DNA of 21,845 nucleotides. Origin: DASUPK01 sp046732465. GTDB lineage: Bacteria > Actinomycetota > Thermoleophilia > Solirubrobacterales > 70-9. How positions within the stretch are numbered: the first letter of the stretch is position 1; each line of letters opens with the position of its first letter. This document shows, piece after piece, positions 1 to 7,132 of the stretch. The notes beneath the pieces were generated by a model. The model did no database searches, was not told the DNA's origin, and worked only from the letters and a program-made list of their open reading frames with translations. The translations under genes and the position numbers were made by a program. The stretch is from NCBI GenBank assembly GCA_046732465.1, contig JBKPND010000027.1, positions 1 through 21,845 of the forward strand, written 5' to 3'.

Positions 1-1289
1 CCGCTCGGCGCGCCCAGCGACCCGCCCGGCACGCCGTGCTCGATCGCCTCCATGAACTCGTCGCGGAACTTCTGAACCATCGACCCGATCGGCATCGCCA
101 TCGAGTCGCCGAGCACGCAGAGACAGTTGCCGATGATGTTCGTCTGGACCGAGGCGACGGTCTCCAGGTCGATCGGCGTCGCCTGGCCGCGGATCATCCG
201 CTCGAGCATCTTCACCGTCCAGTTAGTCCCCTCCCGGCACGGCGAGCACTTGCCGCAGGACTCGTGGTGGTAGAAGCGCGCGGTCCGCAGGGCGAGCTCG
301 ACGACGTTGGTGGTGTCGTCGAAGACGATGATCGAGCCGGAGCCGAGCATCGAGCCGGCGTCGGCCATCGCCTCGAAGCTGTAGGGCACGTCGAGGCCCT
401 CCTCGGCGGTCAGCACTGGCGAGGAGGACCCGCCGGGGAAGAAGCCCTTGATCTTGCGGCCGTCCAGCGGGCCACCCGCGAGCTCCTCGATCAGCACCCT
501 GGTCGAGATGCCGAGCTCGACCTCGTAGTTGCCGGGGCGCTTCACGTCGCCGGAGACGGAGACCACCTTCGTCCCCGGCGACTGCTCGGTTCCCAGCTTC
601 TTGAACCAGTCGGCGCCGGAGGCGACGATGTACGGCGCATTGGAGAGGGTCTCGACGTTGTTGATCAAAGTCGGGCCGTCGTAGAGACCCTGGACGGCGG
701 GGAAGGGGGGCTTGAGGCGCGGGTTGCCGCGCTTGCCCTCGAGCGAGTCGAGCAGTGCCGTCTCCTCCCCGCAGATGTAGGCGCCGGCCCCGCGGTGGAC
801 GAGCAGCTCGACCTGCTCCCCGGTACCCAGCACGTCCTCACCCAGGAAGCCGGCCTCGTAGGCCTCGTCGACGGCCGCATCGAGGATGTCGCCCTGCAGG
901 TCGTATTCGCCGCGGATGTAGATGAAGCAGCGATTGGCGCCGGCGGCCCGGGCGGCGATGATGATCCCCTCGATCAGCAGGTGGGGGTTCTTCTGGAGGA
1001 GCTCACGGTCCTTGAAGGCGCCCGGCTCGGACTCGTCGGCGTTACAGCACAGGTACTTGTCCATGTCGCCGCGGGGGAGGAACGAGGCCTTCTTGCCCAT
1101 CGAGAAGCCGGCCCCTCCGCGGCCCCGGAGGCCCGACTCCTCGAGCTGCTTGAGCACCTCCTCCGGGGTCATCAGCTTGTAGGCCTTGTTGATGGCGGTG
1201 TAGCCGCCCAGCTTCCGGTAGGTGTCGATCGAGGCGAGGCCCGGCTCGTCGATGTTGCGGAAGAGCAGGCGCGTCTCCTGCGCGGCCAT
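1..1289 (-). CDS. nuoF: NADH-quinone oxidoreductase subunit F (NuoF), 3' end cut off by the window edge
   Basis: NuoF is the flavoprotein subunit of respiratory complex I. It oxidises NADH with FMN and passes electrons to the NuoE and NuoG iron-sulfur centres on the cytoplasmic arm. Reading the minus strand from the ATG at 1289 gives 429 uninterrupted codons. The FMN/NADH glycine motif GRGGAGFSMGKK lies at about residues 56-67, and GAGAYICGEETALL follows at about 167-180. The N3 [4Fe-4S] ligands are C345, C348 and C351 in SCGKCSPCREG, with the fourth at about C391 in CVLGD. The family is usually 430-450 residues, so only a short C-terminal tail is missing. The start overlaps the nuoE stop as TGATG, which implies translational coupling. 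The rest of the operon (nuoG and onward) presumably lies to the left. Confidence 0.97.
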   Translation of the reverse strand, partial: MAAQETRLLFRNIDEPGLASIDTYRKLGGYTAINKAYKLMTPEEVLKQLEESGLRGRGGAGFSMGKKASFLPRGDMDKYLCCNADESEPGAFKDRELLQKNPHLLIEGIIIAARAAGANRCFIYIRGEYDLQGDILDAAVDEAYEAGFLGEDVLGTGEQVELLVHRGAGAYICGEETALLDSLEGKRGNPRLKPPFPAVQGLYDGPTLINNVETLSNAPYIVASGADWFKKLGTEQSPGTKVVSVSGDVKRPGNYEVELGISTRVLIEELAGGPLDGRKIKGFFPGGSSSPVLTAEEGLDVPYSFEAMADAGSMLGSGSIIVFDDTTNVVELALRTARFYHHESCGKCSPCREGTNWTVKMLERMIRGQATPIDLETVASVQTNIIGNCLCVLGDSMAMPIGSMVQKFRDEFMEAIEHGVPGGSLGAPS

Positions 1290-2041
1290 CAGCCCTCGGC
1301 CCCCTTGGCGTCGTGGCCGCCGGCGACCTTGCGGTCCTGGAGGCGCTTGCCGGGGAGGACCTCGGCGCCCGAGCGCAGCTGCTCGGCGGCGGTCTTTGCG
1401 TCCTCCTCTGTGAGCGGGCCGTAGTAGCGCTCGTCGATCGAGGCCATCGGGGCGAGGTCGCAGGCACCCAGGCACTCGAACCCGCGAATGAAGAGCTTGC
1501 CGTCCTCGGAGCTGCCGGGACCCTCGAGGCCGGCGGCCTCGCAGAACGAGGAGAGCAGGTCGTCCGCGCCCCGCAGCCAGCAGCTGATGTTGGTGCAGAC
1601 GAGCACCTGATGCTCGCCCTCCGGCTCGAGGCGGAAGAGGTCATAGAAGGTGGCGATGCCCTCCAGGTACGCGGGTGTGACCCCCATCACCGCGGCCGCC
1701 TGCCGGATGCCCTCGGGTGTACACCAGCCATAGCGGCGCTGCACTGCCCAGAGCGCCGGCATCGCGGCCGAGCGCTTGCGCGGGTACCGCTTGATCGCGC
1801 GCCGGATCTCGTCGGCCAGCTCCCTGGGGACCTCTACCTGCGAAGGCTCCGGCACCGGCGCGGGCTCACCGTGCGGCTCGCGCTCCTCCTCGGCCGCCTG
1901 CAGGACCTCGATCTCCTCGGGCGGAATTTCGACCCCGACGCGCTCCTGCTCGTCGGGCATCGGCGTGGGCTCGGGGGCGTCGTGGATATGGCCCGGGTCC
2001 ACGGTCCAGGGCCGCTTGCCCTTCGGAATCAGGGGGCTCAC
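1289..2041 (-). CDS. nuoE: NADH-quinone oxidoreductase subunit E (NuoE)
   Basis: This is the thioredoxin-fold [2Fe-2S] (N1a) subunit of complex I, which pairs with NuoF. It has 250 residues. The core runs from about residue 72 (LADEIRRAIKRYP) to about 225 and includes the typical ALWAVQRRYGW and IATFYDLF segments. The four cluster ligands are visible as C149-x4-C154 and C190-x3-C194 (FECLGACDLAPM). The first 70 or so residues are Pro/Glu-rich and lie outside the catalytic fold, and a short charged tail follows the core. Actinobacterial NuoE proteins are often about 250 residues, so this is not unusual. The start is GTG, overlapping the nuoD stop as GTGA. The stop overlaps the nuoF ATG. Confidence 0.96.
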   Translation of the reverse strand: MSPLIPKGKRPWTVDPGHIHDAPEPTPMPDEQERVGVEIPPEEIEVLQAAEEEREPHGEPAPVPEPSQVEVPRELADEIRRAIKRYPRKRSAAMPALWAVQRRYGWCTPEGIRQAAAVMGVTPAYLEGIATFYDLFRLEPEGEHQVLVCTNISCWLRGADDLLSSFCEAAGLEGPGSSEDGKLFIRGFECLGACDLAPMASIDERYYGPLTEEDAKTAAEQLRSGAEVLPGKRLQDRKVAGGHDAKGAEG

Positions 2042-3348
2042 CGGTCGACGCCTCCGATGATCGGGTCCAGCATCCCCAGGTTCTGGATCAGGTCGGCGAT
2101 CAGCCCGCCCACCGACATGTCGCGGAGGGACTGCATGTTGACGAACGAGGGGTCGCGAAAGTGGACGCGGGCGGGCTTCGACGAGCCGTCGGCCACGACG
2201 AAGCAGCCGAGCTCGCCGCGCGGCGACTCGATCGAGTAGTAGAGCTCGCCGGGGGGCACGCGATACCCCTCGGTGACCAGCTTGAAGTGGTGGATCAGCG
2301 CCTCCATCGAGGTGGAGAGCTCGTCGCGCGGCGGCAGCACGTACTTGCGGTCGTCCGCGATCCAGGGACCTTCGGGGAGGCCGTCGAGCGCCTGCTCGAT
2401 GATCCGCACCGACTCGCGCATCTCCTGCACGCGGACGCGGTAGCGGTCGTAGCCGTCGCCGACCGTGCCGACCGGGATCTTGAAGTCGAAGTCGCCGTAG
2501 GCCAGGTAGGGATCGGCCTTGCGCAGATCCCAGGGCTCGCCGGCTGCCCTCAGCAGCGGGCCGGTGACGCCCAGCTCGATCAGCCGCTCGCGCGGCACGA
2601 TCCCGACCTCGCGGGTGCGGTGCAGGAAGATCTCGTTGCGGTCGAGCAGGGCCTCGTACTGGTCGATCCGCGTCGGCATCTCCGTGCAGAACGCCCGCAC
2701 CTTCTGCTCGAAGCCGGCGGGGATGTCCTCGAAGACTCCGCCGACCTGGAAGTAGCGGGTGTGCATCCTCTGTCCCGCCGACATCTCAAAGAGGTCGAGG
2801 ATCCTGTCCCGCTCGCGGAAGCAGTACCAGAGCATCGAAATCGCGCCGATGTCGAGCGCGGTCGTGCCCAGCCAGACCAGGTGGGACATGATCCGGCAAA
2901 GCTCCATGTGGAGAACGCGCAGGTACTTCGCCCGGGGCGGGATCTCGAGGCCGACCAGGCGCTCAACGCAGCCGCAGAAGGCCTCCATCTGGAAGAAGTA
3001 GGAGAGGTAGTCCATCCGCTCCACGAACGGGATGACCTTCCAGTAGCTCTTGTCCTCGCAGGACTTCTCGATTCCGGTGTGCAGGTAGCCCATGACCGGC
3101 TTCAGCTCGATCACCCGCTCGCCCTGCAGCGTCACGATCAGCCGCAGCACCCCGTGAGTGGCGGGATGGTGCGGCCCCATGTTGATCGTCAGGACCTCCT
3201 GTTCCGGCTCGAGGCCCGGGCCCTCGAGCTCCTGCTCGGCGGCCTCGGAGACCTGCTGGGCGAGCCGACCGGAAGGGTCCTCCTCGAACGGGTCGAGGCC
3301 GCGCTCGGTGATGTCCGCTTCGTCCCTGAGCAGGTCGTCAGGCGTCAC
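2038..3348 (-). CDS. nuoD: NADH-quinone oxidoreductase subunit D (NuoD, 49 kDa-type)
   Basis: NuoD forms the quinone-binding pocket of complex I together with NuoB, at the junction of peripheral and membrane arms. The 436-residue product shows the family's diagnostic segments. These are INMGPHHPATHGVLR near residue 55, GYLHTGIEKSCEDKSYWK, ERMDYLSYFFQMEAFC, and PRGELGCFVVADGSSKPARVHFRDPSF near the C terminus. It ends in GGVDR, close to the usual GEVDR. NuoC is encoded separately, so there is no NuoCD fusion. An acidic N-terminal extension of about 50 residues precedes the core. The start is GTG within a GTGA overlap with the nuoC stop. Confidence 0.97.
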   Translation of the reverse strand: MTPDDLLRDEADITERGLDPFEEDPSGRLAQQVSEAAEQELEGPGLEPEQEVLTINMGPHHPATHGVLRLIVTLQGERVIELKPVMGYLHTGIEKSCEDKSYWKVIPFVERMDYLSYFFQMEAFCGCVERLVGLEIPPRAKYLRVLHMELCRIMSHLVWLGTTALDIGAISMLWYCFRERDRILDLFEMSAGQRMHTRYFQVGGVFEDIPAGFEQKVRAFCTEMPTRIDQYEALLDRNEIFLHRTREVGIVPRERLIELGVTGPLLRAAGEPWDLRKADPYLAYGDFDFKIPVGTVGDGYDRYRVRVQEMRESVRIIEQALDGLPEGPWIADDRKYVLPPRDELSTSMEALIHHFKLVTEGYRVPPGELYYSIESPRGELGCFVVADGSSKPARVHFRDPSFVNMQSLRDMSVGGLIADLIQNLGMLDPIIGGVDR

Positions 3349-3890
3349 TCAAACCACCTCGGCGCTTCGATCTCGTTGTGGGTGTAGAGCACGGGCTCGC
3401 CCCCGATGGGGAAGTCGCGTCGCTGCGGCCACCCGACGTAGTCCTCGGGCATCGCAATCCGGCGCAGATCGGGATGTCCGTTGAAGACGATGCCGAAGAA
3501 GTCGTAGGCCTCCCGCTCCTGGAACTCGGCCGTCGGGAAGAGCTCGACACAGGAATCGAGCTCGGGCAGCTTGTCTGCGTCACCGTTCGTGCCCGCCGGG
3601 TCCTCGAGGAGGGCCTTGACGTTGATCCGCTCCACGCGCTCCCGGCAGAGCAGTTCGTAGTGAACAGCGAATCTGGGGGAAGCGGGGAGGTAATCCGCCG
3701 CGTGCACGCTGGAGAGGAAGGTGTAGCCCTGATCGGGCTGGTCGCGAAGCCAGGCAAGCGCATGGAGGATCCTCTCGGGATCGACGACCAGCGTCGCCCG
3801 GTCGTGCTCGAAAGACGTCTCGATTACGGTGCCCTGCCGTCCCTCCTCGATTCCCTGAGCGATCAGCTCGAGCCCCGGGGCGTCAGGCAT
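3345..3890 (-). CDS. nuoC: NADH-quinone oxidoreductase subunit C (NuoC, 30 kDa-type)
   Basis: NuoC is a structural subunit of the hydrophilic arm of complex I and lies beside NuoD near the quinone module. The 181-residue protein carries the family signature EREAYDFFGIVFNGHPDLRRI around residues 127-147, followed by GWPQRRDFPI, the equivalent of the usual HPLRKDFP. A variable Asp/Pro-rich insertion (DPAGTNGDADKLPELDS) sits before the signature. The ATG start at 3890 lies inside the 3' end of nuoB, an 8-base overlap, and the TGA overlaps the GTG of nuoD. It is therefore translationally coupled on both sides. Confidence 0.96.
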   Translation of the reverse strand: MPDAPGLELIAQGIEEGRQGTVIETSFEHDRATLVVDPERILHALAWLRDQPDQGYTFLSSVHAADYLPASPRFAVHYELLCRERVERINVKALLEDPAGTNGDADKLPELDSCVELFPTAEFQEREAYDFFGIVFNGHPDLRRIAMPEDYVGWPQRRDFPIGGEPVLYTHNEIEAPRWFE

Positions 3891-4593
3891 TCGGCTCGTC
3901 CTCCGGAATGCCCGTGAGCCGCGGCGCCGTTTCCGAATGCTTGGGCGCGACGGCCAGCGCGGCGCGTTCGAGCGCCTCGGGGGTCGGTTCGCCCGACTCG
4001 AACCGCGCCCATTCCTCGGTGCCGACCGCGTTGTAGCGCTGCCGCCAGCCGAGGTCGGGCTGGCCGCGGATCAGCCGCTGCAGCTTGTTGAGGCCGTGCA
4101 GAACGGCCTCCGGCCGCGGCGGGCAGCCGGGGACGTGGATGTCGACCGGCATGAACTTGTCCGCGCCCTGGACCACGGCGTAGTTGGCGAACATGCCCCC
4201 GGACGACGAGCACGCTCCCATGGCCATCACCCATCTCGGTTCGAGCATCTGGTCGTAGACCCGGCGCACGACCGGCGCCATCTTGATCGACACCCGGCCG
4301 GAGAGGATCAGCAGATCCGCCTGTCGCGGCGTGGCCCTGAAGGCCTCGGCCCCGAAGCGGGCTATGTCATAGCGCGAGGTGACAAGGGAGATCTGCTCGA
4401 TCGCGCAGCACGCCAGCCCGAACGTCATCGGGAAGATGGCGTTCGCTCGCCCCCAGTTGAGGACGTTCTCGAGCGTCGTGGTAAGCAGGCGCTCCTCGAC
4501 GTATTCCTCGAGATCCTTGCCCCCCAGGTCCCCGCGCAAGAGGTCGCGGGCGCGCAGCTGCCGGGCTCGGAGTCCTTCCCTCTCTATTTCCAA
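3883..4593 (-). CDS. nuoB: NADH-quinone oxidoreductase subunit B (NuoB), TTG start
   Basis: NuoB holds cluster N2, the last iron-sulfur centre before quinone. The tandem cysteines C62-C63 in FGLACCAIEQ, the cysteine in MGACSSSGGMF and the one in VPGCPPRPEA supply the four ligands. I chose the TTG at 4593 because it follows a GAGGGG Shine-Dalgarno sequence by seven bases and overlaps the end of nuoA by ten bases. It also gives a 236-residue protein beginning MEIEREGLRARQL. The reading frame is open upstream to 4815, but that part lies within nuoA in another frame and does not look like NuoB. The segment LGGKDLEEYVEERLLTTTLENVLNWGR precedes the core, and a C-terminal extension follows it. Confidence 0.93.
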   Translation of the reverse strand: MEIEREGLRARQLRARDLLRGDLGGKDLEEYVEERLLTTTLENVLNWGRANAIFPMTFGLACCAIEQISLVTSRYDIARFGAEAFRATPRQADLLILSGRVSIKMAPVVRRVYDQMLEPRWVMAMGACSSSGGMFANYAVVQGADKFMPVDIHVPGCPPRPEAVLHGLNKLQRLIRGQPDLGWRQRYNAVGTEEWARFESGEPTPEALERAALAVAPKHSETAPRLTGIPEDEPNA

Positions 4594-4943
4594 TCGAGCG
4601 CCCCTCGACGCCAGACGAAGACCAGGGCGACGAGCAACAGCGCGACGAAAACCAGGATCTCCACCAGGACGAAGACGCTCCTGGTCGCGTGCACGAGGAC
4701 GCCGACCGGGTAGAGGAAGACGACCTCGATGTCGAAGAGGATGAAGAGCATCGCGATCATGTAGAAGCTCACGCCGAAGCGGAATGTGCGGGTGATCTGG
4801 GAGGGAAGCCCGCACTCGTATGGCTGTCGCTTGATCGGGTTCGGGCGCCGCGGCCCGATCACCCCGTTGAGCAGTGCGAAGGCGCCTCCCACGACGATCC
4901 CTAGGCCGGCGAACACGAGGACGGGGAGGTAGCTCTGAAGCAC
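4584..4943 (-). CDS. nuoA: NADH-quinone oxidoreductase subunit A (NuoA), first gene of the operon
   Basis: NuoA is a small membrane subunit of complex I next to the quinone entry site. The 119-residue protein has three predicted transmembrane helices, at about residues 5-27, 58-80 and 88-110. It also has the conserved loop PYECG and the helix motif FDIEVVFLYP. The start is GTG at 4943. The frame upstream has no other start before an in-frame stop at about 4983. No Shine-Dalgarno sequence is visible, and a -10-like TATAAG lies only 12 bases upstream, so the transcript may be nearly leaderless. Confidence 0.95.
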   Translation of the reverse strand: MLQSYLPVLVFAGLGIVVGGAFALLNGVIGPRRPNPIKRQPYECGLPSQITRTFRFGVSFYMIAMLFILFDIEVVFLYPVGVLVHATRSVFVLVEILVFVALLLVALVFVWRRGALDWK

Positions 4944-4955
4944 GATCCGCTTGGT

Positions 4956-4986
4956 CTTATACCACTTGCCCCGAACTTTGTATCAA
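4956..4986 (-). promoter_or_regulatory. candidate promoter of the nuo operon
   Basis: On the minus strand TTGATA (4986-4981) and TATAAG (4961-4956) are separated by 19 bases, with the -10 element 12 bases before the nuoA GTG. The spacing is slightly long and the assignment rests on motif similarity only. It is the best candidate in the 134-base divergent region, which otherwise holds only repeated GCCAAA/TTTGGC words. Confidence 0.4.
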
Positions 4987-5077
4987 CTTGTTACATAGTG
5001 CTTTTCCGCATCAGCAAGCCAAATTCCGACCCTTTTTGGCGGCTTTGGCTCCCCCGACCACCTAAGCTGCCCCGCCC

Positions 5078-5509
5078 GTGCCGGAAGTCCATCTAGTAGT
5101 CGGGGTCTGCCTGATCGCCGCCAACCTGGTGGCCGGCGTCTGGGGCGGCTACTCCTGGCTCGAGCGCCGGCCCTCGGCCGGTTTCTGGTACGCGCTGCGG
5201 ATCGCCCAGGCCACCGTGATCCTCCAGACGCTGCTCGGGCTGCTGCTGGTCTTCACCGGCCACCACGGGAGCGAGCTGCACATCCTCTACGGCGTGCTGC
5301 CCCTGGTCGTCTCCCTGCTGGCCGAGGTGATCCGGCTCGGCTCGGCGTCGGCGGAGCTCGGCGAGCTCGACGTTCACTCGATGCCGCCGGAGCGCCAGAC
5401 GCAGATCGCGATGGCGATCGTCCGCCGGGACACCGGCATCATGGCGACGGCCTGCCTCGTGATCTTCCTGCTCGCGCTGCGGGCGGCCGGGACGAGCTCG
5501 GCGTTCTAG
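5078..5509 (+). CDS. small four-helix integral membrane protein, function unknown
   Basis: I do not recognise a named family. The 143-residue product begins at GTG and looks like a four-helix membrane protein. Hydrophobic segments lie at about residues 5-24, 40-62, 68-88 and 120-138. A hydrophilic loop containing SMPPERQTQ sits before the last helix. Two histidines (GHHGSELH) lie in the loop between helices 2 and 3, where they could bind metal or haem; this is speculative. The gene is divergent from nuoA across 134 bases, so a link with respiration is possible but not shown. A TAAGCT hexamer nine bases before the GTG suggests leaderless expression. The TAG stop shares a CTAG with the stop of the convergent VOC gene. 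Confidence 0.8.
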   Translation: MPEVHLVVGVCLIAANLVAGVWGGYSWLERRPSAGFWYALRIAQATVILQTLLGLLLVFTGHHGSELHILYGVLPLVVSLLAEVIRLGSASAELGELDVHSMPPERQTQIAMAIVRRDTGIMATACLVIFLLALRAAGTSSAF

Positions 5510-6315
5510 GAGACCCCGGGAGGCTGGGTGATCGAGACGACGGCCCCCCCCGGATCCGCGATGACGGCCGTTCTCATCCTGGGCACGCCGGGCACGTCGG
5601 AGGGCGGTTCGAGCGCCCGCCCCCCGAGCTCGGCGGCCTTCGCAGCAGCCTCGTCCGCGTTGAAGACCCAGAAGTCGACGCTCCACCGGTCTTCGTCGCC
5701 GGGCATCATGACCGCGACGTTGTCCCGTGGCACCGGCTGCTGCGGCGTGCCGCCGATGTAGCCCGGGAGGCGCCAGATGCTCATCCCGGCCTCCTCGGGG
5801 CCGAACGGCTCGGCCTCCCAGCCGACCAGCTCGCGGTAGAAGGCCTTCGCTCCGTCGGGATCCGTCGTCTGGAGCGCGCTCATTGAATACGCGCCGGGCT
5901 CGTTAATGACCTGCGCTCCCTTGTGCTCCGACTGCTCCCAGGCGGCGAACGCGGCGCCGCTCGGGTCGGCCAGGATCGTCAGAGAGCCGCCCTCCAGGCT
6001 GTCGAAGGGCTCGACGATCACGCTGCCGCCGGCATCCCTCGCCTTTTTGGCGGTCTCCTCCGCGCTGTCCACCAGGATGAAGGTGGTCCAGACCGGGGTG
6101 GGCGGCGCCCCGTCGGGGATCGGCGAGCCGATCGCGCAGACGTCGCGACCGCGCAGCCGGCAGACGTGGAGGGTCCGGTCGGAGTCAGGGGGCAGCGTGT
6201 TCTCCGCCTCCCAGCCGAAGACGCCGGTGTAGAAGCGGACCGCGGGCTCCGGGTCGTCGTGCCAGGTCTCGACCCAGCACGGCACGCCCGGCTGGAAGCC
6301 GTCCCGATCGCTCAT
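5506..6315 (-). CDS. VOC (glyoxalase/bleomycin-resistance fold) protein with two tandem domains
   Basis: This 269-residue protein contains two vicinal-oxygen-chelate domains, at about residues 10-130 and 138-266. Each has the ending typical of the fold: LTILADPSGAAFAAWEQ in the first and TAVIADPGGAVVSITQP in the second. The repeated FYTGVFGWEAE and FYRELVGWEAE segments mark the start of each domain. The arrangement resembles the mycobacterial Cfp30B/Rv0577 type, whose members have varied or unknown substrates, so I assign no reaction. The ATG at 6315 follows the DUF899 stop by one base. A GAGGAGGAA Shine-Dalgarno sequence lies in the 3' end of that gene, so the two form an operon. Confidence 0.88.
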   Translation of the reverse strand: MSDRDGFQPGVPCWVETWHDDPEPAVRFYTGVFGWEAENTLPPDSDRTLHVCRLRGRDVCAIGSPIPDGAPPTPVWTTFILVDSAEETAKKARDAGGSVIVEPFDSLEGGSLTILADPSGAAFAAWEQSEHKGAQVINEPGAYSMSALQTTDPDGAKAFYRELVGWEAEPFGPEEAGMSIWRLPGYIGGTPQQPVPRDNVAVMMPGDEDRWSVDFWVFNADEAAAKAAELGGRALEPPSDVPGVPRMRTAVIADPGGAVVSITQPPGVS

Positions 6316-6316
6316 C

Positions 6317-7012
6317 TCATTCCTCCTCGTATTCGTCGTGACGGCGCCACCAGGTATACGGCTCGTCCTGCGGGTACCCGGCCGGCGAGTCCTCCCAGGT
6401 CTCCTGGCGGCCGAGCGGCGCTCGGTCCAGGAAGCTCCAGACGGGACCGATGGCCTCGAGGCCGCGGTTGCGCGTGACGTACGTGCGGTAGACGTCGTCG
6501 CCCTCGCGCAGGAAGACGCTCAGCGCGAAGCCCTCGCCGTCCTGGTAGACGCCCTCCTTGGGGTCGGGCGGAGAGGTGCCGAAGTCGACGCCGAAGTCCC
6601 CGCCGCCCCACGAGTACCAGGGGTGCTCCCACCCCAGCCGCTGCCGGAACCGCTCGAGCTTGGCGAATGGCGCGCGCGAGGTGATCGCGAACGTGACGTC
6701 CCGGGCGTGCAGGTGGGCCGGGTGGCCGACCTGGTCGATGAACATGCAGCAGCCGTCGCAGCCCGCCTCCTGGTTCGGGCCGAACATGAAGTGGTAGAGG
6801 ACGAGCTGCCGGCGGCCCTCGAAGAGGTCCGGGAGCCCGACCTTGCCGTGCGGGCCCTCGAACTCGTAGTCCTTTTCGACCTTTGCGCGTGGCAGCCGCC
6901 GGCGCTCGGCCGCGAGCTCGTCGCTCCGCCGGGTCAGCTCCTTCTCCTTCGCCCGGAGTCGCCTTTGTGCCGCCTCCCATTCGTCGGCCGCCACGACCTC
7001 GGGGAGGTCCAT
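6317..7012 (-). CDS. DUF899 family protein (thioredoxin-like fold)
   Basis: The product matches the DUF899 pattern. It starts MDLPEVVAADEWEAAQRRL and continues with KEKELTRRSDELAAERRRLP, YEFEGPHGKVGLPDLFEGRRQLVLYHFMF, GCDGCCMFIDQVGHPAHL and WEHPWYSWGGGDFGVDF. The family has a thioredoxin-like fold and an uncharacterised role. The C-x2-C-C cluster in GCDGCC (about residues 84-89) sits where a redox centre would be expected. I start it at the ATG at 7012, which has AAGGAG six bases upstream and gives 231 residues. In-frame ATGs at 7048 and 7069 lack such a site and would reach into the regulatory region. It is co-transcribed with the VOC gene and divergent from the HxlR gene, its probable regulator. 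Confidence 0.88.
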   Translation of the reverse strand: MDLPEVVAADEWEAAQRRLRAKEKELTRRSDELAAERRRLPRAKVEKDYEFEGPHGKVGLPDLFEGRRQLVLYHFMFGPNQEAGCDGCCMFIDQVGHPAHLHARDVTFAITSRAPFAKLERFRQRLGWEHPWYSWGGGDFGVDFGTSPPDPKEGVYQDGEGFALSVFLREGDDVYRTYVTRNRGLEAIGPVWSFLDRAPLGRQETWEDSPAGYPQDEPYTWWRRHDEYEEE

Positions 7013-7080
7013 CTCGGTCTCCTTCCGTTCGCTTGCCACTCTCTTCATACCGCCGGTGGACCGTACCATGTGATCCTAAG

Positions 7081-7100
7081 AGACAACTGGAGCATTGTCT
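7081..7100. promoter_or_regulatory. candidate HxlR operator (inverted repeat)
   Basis: AGACAA at 7081-7086 and TTGTCT at 7095-7100 form a perfect 6-bp inverted repeat around an 8-base spacer. It lies between the divergent HxlR and DUF899 genes. The right arm coincides with the apparent -35 of the HxlR gene, as expected for an autoregulated winged-helix dimer. Binding is inferred from position and symmetry. Confidence 0.55.
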
Positions 7101-7122
7101 TTCCGTATCACAGGGATATAAG
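7095..7122 (+). promoter_or_regulatory. candidate promoter of the HxlR-SCP2 gene
   Basis: TTGTCT (7095-7100) and TATAAG (7117-7122) are separated by 16 bases. The -10 ends ten bases before the ATG at 7133, which would leave a leader of only a few bases. Confidence 0.5.
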
Positions 7123-7132
7123 CTCCAAAGGC

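Noticed and set aside
36..3387. Long plus-strand open frames opposite nuoF, nuoE and nuoD (for example 36-1424 and 2161-3387)
   Set aside because: They are antisense to certain complex I genes, their proteins are rich in Arg, Gly, His and Asp with no recognisable domain, and such shadows are normal in GC-rich DNA.
4594..4815. N-terminal extension of NuoB to 4815
   Set aside because: The region encodes NuoA in another frame, and the extended peptide is Arg/Pro-rich with no similarity to NuoB; the TTG at 4593 has a good ribosome site.
6338..7132. Upstream extension of the HxlR frame to 6338
   Set aside because: The extra residues are antisense to the DUF899 gene and cross the promoter and operator region; the winged-helix domain starts naturally at the ATG at 7133.
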